Positions 47,101 to 60,900 are shown, counted from the stretch's first letter. The stretch: 64,000 nt of DNA from Trogon surrucura (GCA_020746105.1 CM036617.1:37415898-37479897), one strand, 5' to 3'. Translations and numbers: made by a program. Notes: generated by a model from the sequence alone, not told the origin.

Positions 47101-50100
47101 CAGAATCTGGCACTTGTTGTTTTTAAAAGAATCCAACTTTTTGAATGATTGCCTCTAAGCAACTTAAGTAACTCAGAGTAGAAGGCAGATTTGTCTTGAT
47201 TATGCTCTGAGACAAGAAACTCTTGAGCAAAAGGAAAGTCATCTCAAAAGAAACATTCCCAGGTCCGTAACAAGTGTTATCAAAGCCTCATAAACTCAAC
47301 TGATGAGTTAATCAAACAGGTTAGCAATAATATTAGTTTGTTGTTATATGATGGACAGTAGGAAGATTTGATTAGAGATGTGACCTGAATCACGATTTCT
47401 CTCCTCACTGTTCGTCCTTAGGTTTGCTCACTTTTTTTGTAGCAGGATACTTGAATCATTAAATAATAAACACTCTTAAGAGTCCAATTCAGCAGACTCA
47501 TTTTAGGCAACTATTTTAGCATGAATTGAAAGGTACCATCAGGGTGTCTGTTTCTTAACAAAGGTTCTAAAAAGAAATCTAAATATGCAGTTCATATATA
47601 GATCTTTGAATTACAGAAGTCTAGAACTGTTTGTGATGAAACCTGGTGTTTTAGATTCGCTTTTGCATTGAATGATACTTACTGCAGCCAATTGGGGATG
47701 GCAGCAGAGAAAGAAATAGCAGGAATAAAAGAGGGGTTTTTTTTACAATTGAAATTAACTTTACTAGTACTTGACTCTGTTCTTTATAAGAACGATCAGA
47801 AAACAAGGGGAAATGTTATTACAAGATCTGTGATCCTGTAGATTTTCATTGCTTGTAGTCATCACACATTCAATGTATACACTAAATCCACTTATAAGGT
47901 ACAATTCAGGTATGTGTTCATTTCTTTTAATCTGTGCTTTATATTATTATTTTGCATTAATATTTTTGCAACCATTGAGGCATGAAATTGTATGCAATTC
48001 CTGCAGTAAAATAAAACACAAAGGGAAGGAGGGAGGAAAAATTGTCCAAGCACATTTTTTCTTTCTTTCTTTAGTCTCTTCTTCAGTCTTCTTTTACATT
48101 AATTGATATTAATCCCTGAGGAGGGGGGGCATGCTAAGATTCATCAATCCAACATGCTGCTAGATAGCTAATTAACGCTAATGGTGGAGCTATGAATTCA
48201 TCAGACTAAGCTATTGAAATTAAAGCATCATGAACTATCACCACCCTGAAAAAAAGAATACATCACATTTACTACCAATGGGAAAGTCAGAGGTGATCCT
48301 GTCTTTCTGATTCCTAAGAAAGAGGGCAGTATTGGATTTAATTTACCACAAGGAATAGGATTTGCTTATCTGTACTCTAATCTGTGATTGGATCTCCTCT
48401 TTCAGCAGCCTGGAGTCCAATGGAAATGGTAGAAGAATATCTTTCTTTAAAACTGCTATCACTGCCAGACACTAGTAATTCTGAAATCTAAAAAAAAAAA
48501 AAAAAAAAAAAACCAAAAAAATAAACCACAAAAGGAAGTTTGTGGTCTCTAGAATGTCACTGACACACGGGGCAGCTGAAGCACCAGTGAGAACAGCCTA
48601 AGGGAGGCTATTTTTTGGTAGTGTTTTTAAAGGAAGCACCTGGATTTTGCCATATAGCAACAAAAGCAAAAAATTAGGGAGGAACTACTGCTAAAACAAA
48701 TTGCTTGACTGCTGTTTGCCATATGAGAATATCAAACTAGCCATCTAGACCTCTTAACTACTCCATTCTACAGAGCCTAGAGTGTAGCATGAGGGAAATA
48801 CTCCTGTCCAAGAGTTGTTCCTTTATTCAACTTACCTTAAAATCAAATTCAAACCCCACGGATGTTGGTGATAGTCTTATCTGACCACTTACATATACAG
48901 AGCTATTACTGAATCCATAATTAGGGAGAGTGCAGAAGCTCCATATGCTGTGAAAATCCTGAAAATTTCACAGTGGCAAGCAAACAGCCAGGGAGAGGGA
49001 TCTGAGTGGGAAGACTCAGGGCATGAATTAGGTCCCCAGAGGAGCTTATGAATGTGCTTGTGAGAGGAAATTTCTGCCCTATGAAATATTTTAGGTAATT
49101 AACTCAGATAATGGAGCATGCTGTAACCTTAAAACTTGGTACATTCACACTGGTATACACTGAGAATTGCTATTTATTTGATAAATATTCAGAAGGCCCA
49201 CAGAAATTATGTGAGATGCGTAAGCATAAATAGAAGGTGATAAAAACACAAAGCTCAGCTTTTAATAAGTAGGGATTTCCATCTGGTAGTTCTGGTGACA
49301 TTACAGGTGTCTGCAGCAGAGACATTTATGGATGCACAATTTTACTATGCCCAGGATTTTTTCCCAGCATATGGATCCCTTGATTCGGAATGGAGAAAAC
49401 CACCAGCAACTCTCACCAAATAATTTACCAAAAGAGTAACACTTTGACAGCATCGAAATGCACTAGTAAAATGAGTAGGAAGATAAATGCACAGGTAGAC
49501 CTGAACGTTATAATCTGTAAGAGCTGTGGCTTTGCTTAGGCTCCTGTAAATAGTTTCTTGCATGGTCCTATTTCATTGAAATGTAAACCACGTGTTCAGG
49601 TTACGTGGCCAGAGGGATCTATAGAGTGCTCAGGTGCTGATTTATAGAAGTCCCAGTTGCAGCTTAAAAGAGTAGTTAGATGTAGCAGTAAGCTTGTTAA
49701 AAACTGATGACAGGAGAGAGCTTGTAAAAAGAAAGATGCTTGGTGTTCTTTCAATTGTGTCTTCACAAAAAAAACTCAATGGGTGTAGACTGACTATCAA
49801 AAGCCTAGATAAGGCCAAAAAAAAAAAAAATTTAAAAGGAAATTGAGAAACAAAACAAATGAACTTCACACCAGCTTTATTTTGTGGTACAAAATTTGAC
49901 TGACTGTGACTTATTTTAGATACATTTCTTCTGTCAAAATAAGAACAAGCCCTAACAACACATTTCAAACCAAATCTGATGCCTATCATAGCAGAAATAG
50001 AGAACATTTTCAAATCAGTCTTTTTGAAGCTGTTCCTTTAAAATGATTGTTCTGAATAATAAAAACATATTTTGTATGATATTGAAACTATCCACAGAAA

Positions 50101-52562
50101 CAGAAATGAAAAGAAAAAACCTAAATACTGATATTTTCTAAAGTTTTTTTAACATTTTTTCAGATGACAGCTGGAAAATTAGATTACTCTTACTTATAGA
50201 CATCAAAGAACACAGCGTCTCAGAAAACCTCTGAAAAATGGCATTACATTCATGTGCTATTCAGCACAGTATCAATAGAAGACCAAGATACAAAATGATA
50301 TCACTGCAATGGGAAAGATCTAAGCAACCACGAAATAAGTTCAGAACATAGTTACTGAAGTTCTCCATCAGAAGTACTTAATTAATTGTCTCAATCAGCC
50401 CCTGATAAGAGACCTTTCCTATTAGCACAGACTAACCCTGTCTCTGAGAAAAGAGACAGGTTCATTTACAATTTTCATCAGAGCATCTCAAAGCTGTGAC
50501 CAGAACTAAACTTACTAGACACAAACATTTCAGTGTTTAAGTTTGACTGACAATCCTCTCAAGTTCATTAGCAAGTAACCATGCTCCTTAGTTTTGGTCA
50601 AAAATAAGACACAACCTGGTTCTGAAAAAGGATAATTTTTTTTTTTATTATTTTACTTAGGTGTTCTGAAAATACAGTTCAGAAATTATTACATTTAAAA
50701 AATTTGATTACTGTGATAAAATACTACAGCCTCAGCCTATTATCCTAAATTACATAACTTCCAAGGCAATTTTTGTGCAAGTACAGTGATGATGTAAGTC
50801 TGAAGTCTACATTTACATGTACCACCATATGTATTTCAGTAAAAGCATGCCTTTCAAATGAGCAAATGAAATATTTATACAATCTCTACAGTGCTTTTTT
50901 TTTTTTTACCCTAAATTATTTAAATTTGTAGCACAAGTGAGAAAAAAATGCCACTCAACAACCTGATATAATTAACAATTTAACAAAGTCCATATTTTGC
51001 ATTCTTGGCTAAAGTTTACTCATAACAGTGAGTTTTTTCAGGACACGTGGGAGGTTTATTTGATTAGTCCTAGTCTTTTACCTTAATTCGCTAGCTATTG
51101 GGGTGATTTGCAGTTTTTCTCTGGCACGTCTTATTCAAAGTTTTTTTGAAGTCAAGGGAATATCAGCTGAATTTAGACCAGTCCCTAAACACAGCTATTA
51201 TCTACATGAGTCCTTTCATAAGAAACACAGGGGAAGGATATAAGAAAATGTTACAAATGTTACAAGTAGTACAAATACTGTAAACATTGTTGACAGATTG
51301 GGAAAAGTCTCCCAATTTGATTCAATAGTTAGAATTTAATAGTTAGAATGAAATTGAGAGATATCTTACACTATCCATCTATTCTACAGAAACAGAACTG
51401 TAACAAAAACCTAATTTCACTGACCATAAAACTGTTTCATTGAACTTACTATGGAACTGAACTGGGTTAACTTGTATTTCATTGAGAGAGATTAGTAGCA
51501 AACTGCTTGGTCACTGATTGGCAAACATATCCCGATATCCTTCTGCAATTCTTAGATATAATTATTTTCATTTCGTCTGTCTTCCAAAACAGTGATCTCT
51601 GTGAAATTTTCTTACACAGTTCTGCCAGTTACCTGAGACATTGGCTCTGTCAGACATTTGTCTGTGACTCTTCCCTTTCCTACTACTAGAGTTAGAATTA
51701 TATGATCCCAAATTAACTGACAAATACAGGTATCTGGGAGATTGCCCTTTTTAATAAATATATCATTCTCTTAATTCACTTCGCTGTAGGTGATTGATTC
51801 AGAATGCTTCTTGAAATACACAGTTTATTATTTCTATATTTATTTAAGTGAACTTTAACCCTCTGAATTGTTCATGGAACAAACAACAAGGAAAACTTAA
51901 TCAGAGATATGTCTGAACTTCAATCCTGCTCTGAAACTCAGAGGTGGCTGACACGCAGCGTGGTGCTTGCAGACTGAACGTGAGCTCTCCTGTTGAAGTT
52001 GTGTTCTCCTTACATACAAAGTAGGCAAGATGTGTCCTGCTGAAAATGGCTTCCTATGGGCTATTTTGAAAACGATTGTGAGTCCTGGGAAAGCAATTCA
52101 GAATGTCTGTATCCATAAAGGGAATAATTTCTCTGAAGTTTCCTAAGAGCTGTGCAACATGTCTCCTCTTCTCAATTGTGCTTCCTCTTTAGTCAGTGAG
52201 GAGATAAATTTCAGTCACCAAGTAGAAGATGGCAATTAAGAGTTCCTCTGTACTTGATGGAGAAAACTGCATTCCTAAGCCAAAGGAGATGTCTGAAGAA
52301 AAGTGAAATACTTCTGGGGGTTCTGATCACTTTCTTTTAACTCCAGAGAGATTCCGAAGTGTTGAGGTGCAATACTAAAATCTTCTATATTAACTTAGAA
52401 GAAATGTATCCCATTGTGTTACAAGATTTTCCTAGCAACAGAATCTCCACCAGCTTCTCCTAGATCTGAAGCCTCTGCTTTCTTAACATGTTTTGTGTGC
52501 TTGTTGTACACTCACAAGGATCAACATATGGTAAGTCAGCTTTCACTCAGCTAACACCATTA
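47101..52562. other. Unannotated AT-rich region, about 5.5 kb
   Basis: No gene seen. Homopolymers: A23 at 48490-48512, A14 near 49818-49831, T runs near 50639-50646 and 50897-50908. The 123-codon antisense frame at 49642-50013 is Phe/Ser/Leu-rich and motif-free. Confidence 0.5.
48490..48512. repeat. poly(A) run, A23
   Basis: Twenty-three consecutive A, then ACC and further A-rich sequence. It could be a retroposon A-tail, but I recognise no body upstream. Confidence 0.85.
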
Positions 52563-53352
52563 CACAGAATCACAGAATCACAGCATGTTAGAGGTTGGAA
52601 GGGACCTCAAAGATCATCTAGTCCAGCCCCCCTGCCAGAGCAGGACCACCTATAACAGACCACACAGGAATGCATCCAGGCAGGTTTTGAATGTCTCCAG
52701 AGAAGGAGACTCCACAACCCTCCTGGGTAGCCTGTTTCAGTGCTCTGTCACCCTCTCAGGGAAAAAGGTTTTTTCATATTTTTATGGAACCTCCTATGTT
52801 CCAGCTTCCACCCATTGCCCCTTGTCCTGTCAATGGACGCCTCTGAAAAGAGCCTGGCACCGTCCTCCTGACACTCCCCCTTGACATATTTATAAACATT
52901 AATGAGGTCACCCCTCAGCCTCCTCTTCTCCAAGATAAAGTCACACAGCTCCTTCAGCCTTTCCTCATAAGGGAGATGTTCCACTCCCTTCATCATCTTT
53001 GTGGTTCTGCGCTGGACTCTCTCAAGCAGTTCCCTGTCTCTCTTGAGCTGAGGGGCCCAGAACTGGACACAATATTCCAGATGCAACCTCACCAGGGCAG
53101 AGTAGAGGGGCAGGAGGACCTCTCTTGACCTACTAGCTACTCCCCTTCTAATACACCCCAGGATGCCCTTGGCCTTCTTGGCCACGAGGGCACATTGCTG
53201 GCTCATGGTCATCCTGCTGTCCACTAGAACCCCCAGGTCCCTTTCTCCTACACTTCTCTCCAGCAGGGCAGTCCCCAACCTATACTGGCACATGGGGTTA
53301 TTCTTTCCCAAGTGCAAGACTCTACACTTGCCCTTGTTGAACCACATAAGAT
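52563..53352 (-). mobile_element. 5'-truncated CR1 LINE, 0.8 kb
   Basis: The left end carries the tail (ACAGAATCACAGAATCACAG) and 3' UTR (GAGGTTGGAAGGGACCTC). The element runs rightwards into the ORF2 post-RT region and stops at about 53352. It belongs to the same subfamily as 17831-18944 and 55471-56694. No target-site duplication is evident, as usual for CR1. Confidence 0.96.
52748..53347 (-). pseudogene. CR1 ORF2 C-terminal fragment, 199 codons open
   Basis: The frame opens just downstream of the RT palm ([14 protein letters not shown]) and continues through [37 protein letters not shown] and [11 protein letters not shown] to [11 protein letters not shown]. There a frameshift replaces the expected continuation RVTE-WNRLPRE. 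The RT active site lies beyond the truncated 5' end, so no enzyme could be made. The nearly complete frame indicates a relatively recent insertion. Confidence 0.9.
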
Positions 53353-55350
53353 TACAGGAAGAGGTACAGTTGTTCTAGAGCACTGTTTCACTGAAACTAA
53401 TATACTTAGGATATTAGTTTGAGGTCCGTGGAGTGGAGTCCATGGGCCTCTGGAGCATAATGGAACATCATTTCAGACCTCGCGTCTCAAGTCAAACGTA
53501 AGATGACAGCAAATGCTGCAATAAGCAAAGGTCTGATAATCAAGCTTTCTGCCGTGCACTTCTTCACTCAATCATGTTTCCTTACTGCATGACATTTTTA
53601 GGCACTCTAAATAGCAACTTAGAACCCTGAAAAAATGAGACAAAAAAAAACCCAAAAATGACATTCAGTATGGAATCAAATATTCAAGGGTCTGGGTGTT
53701 TTTGTCTGAGTTTCTTATTTTTTCTTCAGATTTTGAGATATTAGGGTGCAAAGCATGAAATTTTCACAAAGATAATTCTCTCCAGAAGGTAATGTATTGA
53801 TGGTAAAGAAAATTCCAAATACTTGTCACACTTGCCTGTGTGTGAAGGTTTTATCTTAATTCTTTGTTTGTCATTTCTTTTAAGATACAGATTTTGTGTC
53901 TGTATGTGTATAGCAGCCTGATACTTAAATGAAAAATAATATTTTATAGAAATGGATGTTATTTTTATAGATATTTTAATTAAAATATACTAAAATACGG
54001 TAAGTGTAAATGCGTATTATCGAAATAAAACTTTTTATCTCAATCTCTGAGTAAGCTCCAATGGAGCTGTCATAGCTTATTATGTTCCTAAGTAGCCGTT
54101 AGGGTCTATTATGTCAATTATCATACACATCCATGACAGATTGTTCTTTTTTGCCTTTTTTTTATATTAACATTAAAAATAAAAACAAGAAGGGTCTAGA
54201 TTGCTTAGGGTACTGAAATGCAGCAGAGAGCCTTTCACTTGGAGGTTACCCACTGAAATCTAACTCGGGTCAATGGTAACTGAAAATTGCTGTTCAGTGA
54301 TGCACAAGAAAAGGGCTTACTGGCTCAAAAACACCAGGCTGAAGCATTGAGGTTAGTGGAAGTGCTGAAAATTACTTCAACGGTTACAAAATTAGGTGGT
54401 TACTTCAGGTTCCAACAGTTCATATTGCAACTGGACACACACTACTGATGTCAACATTAATTTGTTGCCTTCACTGGACAAGTACAAATACAGTCACAGG
54501 TCCAGTGAAGACCACTGGTAACCTGATGAAATTCCACAGAGACTTTACTGTATTTGTTTTCGTTGTTACACTACTTCATATCATGGTTTTCTTACCTTCA
54601 AAAAATACAAAATGAGAGGAGGTATATTGAAATACGATAAAGACATTAAGATAGATGAGTCTTCTTTTGTATGAGAAAGGGTTAAAAATTATTTTTCATC
54701 AGTAGAAAAAACAACCAAAATGGGTATGGTAAAGATCTATAAATTATACAGTGAATGATAGCATTCTCTTTTCAGTAATTAGTAGTTTAAACCGTGGGAC
54801 TCAAAGACAGAGCAGATTCAAAATACAACAGTTCACAACGAAACAGACAAATTCAAATTCACTGATCAAAGGATTAAACCCACAGTAATGCAAGTACAAC
54901 TATATATCCCAAACCGCTTAATATCAGAAGCTGGAGGAGTGTTTTCCAGATATCTTTCAGTAGTCTTTTAAAAGACTAAAAGATCATGGAAGAGCATGAC
55001 CTTCAGTCTTGTGATGTTCTTGTAATCGTATAACTCTGTTGGCATAAGTGAGGGTGGATTCTCACCTCTGATCTTCATTTCATGACAGTGGTTAACCTGT
55101 TTTGTACGCTGCTGTGGAATTATGGAATTACTGAATTCTCAGTTATATGGAGAACTAAGGCAAGGGAATGTGAGGAGAGGAAAAGCAAGGCAAGGAGACA
55201 TGTCAACCTTCATAGCTGTGAATCCTGAACCTTCTAAAACCGGATTTAGGAAGAAATGAAAAAAAAAAACCTAAAAGAAGAAAAAAAACACTTTTAAACT
55301 ATTATTCATCTTATCTGAAGGTAAATATCTACAATTGCTGAGGAGAAGCA
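53353..55350. other. Unannotated AT-rich gap
   Basis: No gene or further CR1. Short A-rich runs lie near 53642-53650 and 55258-55268. Nothing else identifiable. Confidence 0.5.
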
Positions 55351-55470
55351 CAGAATCATTTTGGTTGGAAAAGACTTTTAAGATCATGAAGTGCAAGCAC
55401 TAATGTAACAATGCCACTAAACCATGTCACTGAGTACTTCATTTACATGTCTTTTGAATACCTCCAGGGA
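55351..55470 (-). mobile_element. Older CR1 LINE, left (3') segment of a split copy
   Basis: The 3' UTR of a minus-strand CR1: ACAGAATCATTTTGGTTGGA, CACTAAACCATGTCACTGAG, ending CTTTTGAATACCTCCAGGGA. The next expected words (GTGACTCAA...) are displaced to 56695 by an intervening younger CR1. The pattern is the same as in 17385-17698 (ATACCTCCAGAGACAGTGAC uninterrupted). Confidence 0.92.
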
Positions 55471-56694
55471 TCATAGAATCATAGAATGTTAGGGATTGGA
55501 AGGGACCTCGAAAGATCATCAAGTCCAATCCCCCTGCCAGAGCAGGAATGCCTAGATTATGCCACACAGGAACGTGTCCAGGCAGGTCTTGAATGTCTCC
55601 AGAGAAGGAGACTCCACAGCCTCTCTGGGCAGCCTGTTCCAGGGCTCCGTCACCCTCACTGAGAAGAAGTTTCTTCTCGAGTTTAAGCGGAACCTCTTAT
55701 GCTCCAGTTTCAGCCCATTACCCCTTGTCCTATCAGTGGTTGTCACCGAGAAGAGCCTGGCTCCATCCTCCTGACACTCACCCTTGATATATTTGTAAAC
55801 ATTAATGACGTCACCCCTCAGCCTCCTCTTCTCCAAACTAAAGAGCCCCAGCTCCTTCAGTCTTTTCTCATAAGGGAGATGCTCCACTCCCTTCATCATC
55901 CTAGTTGCCCTGTGCTGGACTCTCTCCAGCAGTTCCCTGTCTTTCTTGAACTGAGGGGCCCAGAACTGGACACAGTATTCCAGATGGGGTCTCACCAGGG
56001 CAGAGTAGAGGGGAAGGAGAACCTCTCTCGACCTACTAACCACCCCCCTTCTAATACACCCCAGGATGCCATTGGCCTTCCTGGTCACAAGGGCACACTG
56101 CTGGCTCATGGTCGTCCTGCTGTCCACCAAGACTCCCAGGTCCCTTTCCCCTACACTACTCTCTAATAAGTCATTCCCCAACTTATACTGGAACCTGGGG
56201 TTGTTCCTACCCAGATGCAAGACCCTACATTTACCCTTGTTGTATTTCATTAAATTTTTCCCCGCCCAACACTCCAGCCTGTCCAGGTCTCGCTGGATGG
56301 CAGCACAGCCTCCTGGTGTGTCAGCCACTCCTCCCAGCTTGGTGTCATCAGCAAACTTGCTGATAGTACTCTCTAGTCCCTCATCCAAGTCATCGATGAA
56401 TATATTGAATAATACTGGTCCCAGTACCGACCCTTGAGGCACTCCACTGGATACAGGCCTCCAACCAGACTCCGCCCCATTGACCACAACTCTTTGGCTT
56501 CTTCCCCTTAGCCAGTTCGCAGTCCACCTCACTACCCGAGAGTCTAGACCACACTTCCTCAGTTTAGCAGCAAGGATGCTGTGGGAGACTGTGTCAAATG
56601 CTTTACTGAAGTCAAGGTAGACCACATCCACCGCTCTGCCATCATCTATCCACCTTGTTATATCCTCATAAAAGGCTATGAGGTTAGTCAAGCA
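55471..56694 (-). mobile_element. Young 5'-truncated CR1 LINE inserted in an older CR1
   Basis: About 1.2 kb. It has a tail at the left (ATCATAGAATCATAGAATG), a 3' UTR of roughly 80 bases, an ORF2 stop at 55552-55554, and about 380 uninterrupted codons up to the 5' truncation at about 56694. The insertion splits CCTCCAGGGA from TGACTCAATC of the older element, so the order of events is clear. Lack of stops or frameshifts over 1.1 kb makes this the youngest LINE in the window. Confidence 0.94.
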
Positions 56695-56751
56695 CGATGA
56701 CTCAATCATTTCTCTTGGCAGCCTATTCCAATGCTTAACAACCCTTTCCAT
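55552..56751 (-). pseudogene. Chimeric 399-codon CR1 ORF with intact RT palm motifs
   Basis: Residues 1-18 ([18 protein letters not shown]) come from the C-terminal coding region of the older host CR1. From residue 19 the frame continues without a break into the younger element. RT motif A is at 45-53 (YLDFSKAFD, catalytic D47), motif B at 101-112 ([12 protein letters not shown]), and motif C at 133-136 (FADD, D135-D136). The post-RT region follows, and the natural CR1 terminus is DTFLCGII. The N-terminal endonuclease and upstream RT fingers are missing through 5' truncation. The protein would therefore not be a functional LINE replicase, even though the palm residues are present. No promoter is evident. 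Confidence 0.9.
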
Positions 56752-57960
56752 GAAGATGATTATTTTTTAATATCCAATCTAAACCTCCCCTGGTGCAACT
56801 TGAAGATGTTTCTTCTTGTCCAATTGTTTGTTACTTGGGAGAAGAGACTAACCCCCACATTACTATAGCCTCCTTTTAGACAGTTGTAGAGAGCGAGAAG
56901 ATCTCCCCTGTGTGTCCTTTTCTCCAGGTTAAACCACCCCAATTCCCTCAGCAGCTCATCATAAGACTTGTGCTCTAAAACCCTTCACCAGCTTTGTAGG
57001 CCTTCTTTGGATGTGCTCTAGAACCTCAGTGTCTTTCTTGTCATGAGGGGCCCAAAACCAAACACAAGATTCAAGGTGCAGCCTCACCAATGCTCAGTAC
57101 AAGGGGACAATCACTTCTCTGATTCTGCTAGCCACATTATTTTTGATACAAGCTAGTATGCTATTGGCCTTCTTGGCCACCTGGGCACACTGCTGGCTCA
57201 TGTTCTGCCAGCTGCAGACCAGGTCCTTTGCTGCTGGGCAGCTTTCCAGCCACTCTTCTCCAAGCCTGTAGCACAGCATAGAGTTGTTGTGACCCAAGTG
57301 CAGAACCTAGCACATCTCCTTGTTGAAATACATACAATTGGCTTCACCCTACGGATCCAGCCTGTCCAGGTGCCTCTGTAGAATCTTCCTACCCTCAAAC
57401 ATATCTACAATTCCAGACACCTTCGTGTGGTCTTCAAACTTCTTGAGGGCACATTCACTCATCCAAATAATTGATAAAAATATTAAACAAGACTGACCCT
57501 AATACTGAGCCCTGGGGAACATAAGCTGCCAACTTGCCTTCCAGTTTTTCACACAATGAAGGGTAGGTCAGCCATATGTATGGAGACACTTTATTCAGGA
57601 TAGTGCTGTGGAAATGGTGTCAAAGGTTTTACTAAATTCCAAGTAGACAACATCCACAGTCTTTCCCTTACCCACTAAGTGGGTCACTTTGTTACAGAAG
57701 GACATCTGTTTTGTCAAGCAGGACTTGCCTTTCATAAATTTGTGCTATCTGGGTCTGAACACCTGGTTGTCCTGTATGCGTCCTGTGATGGCACTCTAGA
57801 TGATCTGCTCCACAACTTTCCCTGCCACTGAGGCCAGGCTGACTCCCTTATAGTTCTCTGGATCCTTCTTCGAGCCGTTACTGTAGATGGGTGTCACATT
57901 TGTCAACTTCCAGTTGACTGAGACCTCCCTGGTTAGCCAGGACTGCTGATCATGCCCTGG
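56695..57960 (-). mobile_element. Older CR1 LINE, right segment of the split copy
   Basis: This resumes the host element: TGACTCAATCATTTCTCTTG, then CAGCCTATTCCAATGC. It proceeds through ORF2 to the N-terminal RT region, where the minus strand still reads like WLTREVSVNWKLTNVTPIY near 57860-57940. Open blocks at 56760-56942 ([20 protein letters not shown]) and 57094-57297 ([28 protein letters not shown]) are separated by frameshifts and stops. Of all CR1 copies here, it reaches farthest toward the 5' end. Together with 55351-55470 it was about 1.4 kb before the insertion. Confidence 0.92.
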
Positions 57961-60900
57961 AGTAAGTATTTCTCTTGATTATAATAATAACTGGATTTAA
58001 CTAGCAGAGCAAAAAATACTTCCATTGAGACCGTTAAGGTTACCAGGACATTTTCGTAAAGGCAAACACATATGATACAATTTATGCAGAAATTAGCATG
58101 ACTGATGGAGCTAAGGTAGGATACAACAAAGCATCTCAAATATAGCAATGTATGGACAACTAAATTGACTCTAGAACATCCAAACAGATTGCTTATGGGT
58201 GATATTCAGTCATCTAAACGTGTCATATAATGACATTTTTTTGTATTGCATTATATCCGAGCTGATGCTCAGCTTTGGCACCAACATACGGGTCTCCCTG
58301 AGTTCTGTGTCTTACCTAGGTGGTCTGTGTATGTCTTCAATATCCTAGAAAAATTCAAGTGGCACTGAGTTACTCTGTTTAGGCAACTGAATCCTGCCTC
58401 AGAAGTCAACATTCGTATTGGAAATGTCTAAATTTAGATTAAGTGAATCTAAGCACTAATGATTAAGGACAGGTGAAATAACCCCATGTTTTGAGTCACT
58501 GATCATGCATCTCCTATGTCAATCTCCAAAGTCTTACAAAGGTAATTCATGTAGCATTCCTCTCTAGTAGGACAAAATCTTTTCGATGAAATCCTATCCC
58601 ATTAACATCAACAACAATCCTCCCTTTAGATTTCAGTAGGTTGTTCTTTCTAACTTTCAGACTAGGCACAAGAGAGCAAGTAAAACACCTCAAACACAGT
58701 TTTTCCTCTCTGCAAGCCTTGAATGGGGCAAACAATCTAATATTTTAGATAAGATAGGACAAAAACTCAAGGTCAATTTTTGCTTGTACAGCACTATATT
58801 AACAATAACAATACTATGAATATTTTCTAAGGATTTAATAGAAATTTTGTTTCAGGAATGTTTCCAAATAAGTCAGATAATAGGGACTTGGCAATTTAAA
58901 TGCCCCGTAAGAGGATATATTTGTTCATTTTATTGTTTTCAAAAAATCCTCTTTTTTTTTTGATGACTAGCCTCATGGAAATCAGGTATGGTGAAATAAT
59001 TGACCAGTCTTTTACGTGGGGAATCACAAAGATTGCAGCTGTACTTGCAAACCCGGCTTAAGATGTTTCTTGTCTTTCCCCTGTATGTCGCTGAAAGAAA
59101 AGCATAGTATTGCCCTCTGTGTTTCATCTAATGTTGAAAATTTCCTTTATTCTGCTTGCACATAGTGTAATGCGACAATTATGTGACACATTAAAAAAAA
59201 ATTATGACAAAGCTTGCACAGTATCCAAATGTGAAGAGATCTGCAGTCATTTCAAATGGGAAACCTGCTATTAGCTCACACAATGGATTCCCAACTGAAA
59301 AGAAGACATAAATTGGAGTGAATCAAGCATTCAATGCCACCAGATCTGCTGCTCGTGTTCACTGATGAGATGTAAATGTGCTTAGCAAGAGTACAGCATC
59401 AGAAGAGGACCATGAAATTATAATATAGCGACTATAATGAGAACGGGTTAATTTGTAGCATTTCTTATCCTAATTATGATATTTGACACATGGGAACAAA
59501 ATAATTTTCAGCCATTTTCTTTTCTTGCTACTATCCCTTTCTACAAGAATGAGAAACAAGAGCAATCTGCCTGCTTTTCTGTTCTGTGAAATACAGTAGC
59601 ATGCACTGTTTTGACGGTTTCAGTATTCTGCATAGGTAATTTGAGAGAAGACAGTCCAGTTATGGTCTCAGCAAAGATCATTTAATGAATCCTGGAAAAG
59701 TATAATTTGCATGGAAATAGCTCTAATTATTTTTTTAAATGCACAAGAGTGTAATGGTAGAAAAAAAGAAACAACAAACCAACAACAAAAGTCAAAAGCT
59801 AGAAAGCAGGAATAGCACAACATTTCTCCATTTCTAGCACAATGATTTTAATGAAAATTAAAATTTGTATGAACTCAACCTGGTCTCAGAATGATGGGAT
59901 GCTAGTTTCATCTTGCAGTGTATATATTATCTATGCAGACATATTGTATTTGTAAAAGAGATATCCAGCTGATGAAAAATATAATTTTCCACACAATTCA
60001 GACATTAATCCATTATTCTGACAAAAAATAAGTTTAAAGTTGTTACAACACTTGCCACTCAGATTAAATAGTTGCTTTTTCAGGCCTATGGGTCCCTTAT
60101 TTTCTTACAACGGCTGCAAAATCATATCCATAAAGAACATAGGAACATTAAATTAACATTTCATTGTACAAACTGAAATTCTGATAACACACATATGGAA
60201 GTAATAGCTTTTTTAACAAAAGTCTCTTACATATGCTTATAGGAGTATTGGAAATACGGTTAAAGAAATCCTCCTGCAGTTTACATGGACCTGCTTGGTA
60301 GCTGTTATTTGAGGGTTATTTCATTTATGTGCAGACATGCACATTTTAGACAAGTGCAAATTAGCTGCGTTTTTGTGAGCTGTTTCTGGTACTCAGTATC
60401 CTGCCTTGACTTTAAAACACAAGTACAGAACAGATTGTTGTCCCTAGAACTCACAACCATGAAAGCGTGAGATAGGTGAGGATGATTGGGGAAAGTAAAA
60501 AAAACCACAACAAATTCCACAGACTTTCCTACCAAACTGTCCTGAAAGAGGATAAGGAGGACACCTGTACTTTGAAGACTACCGGGTATGACACAGAGAA
60601 GTGGGATCAAATTTTTAAATGAGATTTGTAGTGTTTATTAAAATTTCATTTGAACATTTAAATCAAATGTTAAGATTGAGGCTATTTTTAGCTGCCTACC
60701 TGGCATGTCAAAACAGCTGAAATTGAAGCATATGTTAGCAAGGTGGTTCAAAAGTTGTCGATAGAGGGGTTTTCAGCAGGGAACTAGAATGCACATGATT
60801 CTTTGAATCATGATGGAGCTTAGATAAAACATCAGGCATCTCACTGCTTAGCTAAAGATTGATCTAAACATGTCTGAGTACTTCTGTTTAGGCATATAAG

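Noticed and set aside
48490..48512. Processed pseudogene A-tail
   Set aside because: An A23 run exists, but no cDNA-like body, target duplication or polyadenylation signal could be recognised upstream.
49642..50013. 123-codon antisense frame
   Set aside because: Low-complexity Phe/Leu/Ser-rich translation through A/T runs, with no motif or context.
55699..56437. Plus-strand frames of 123-155 codons
   Set aside because: They are antisense shadows of the minus-strand CR1 ORF2, with no independent motif.
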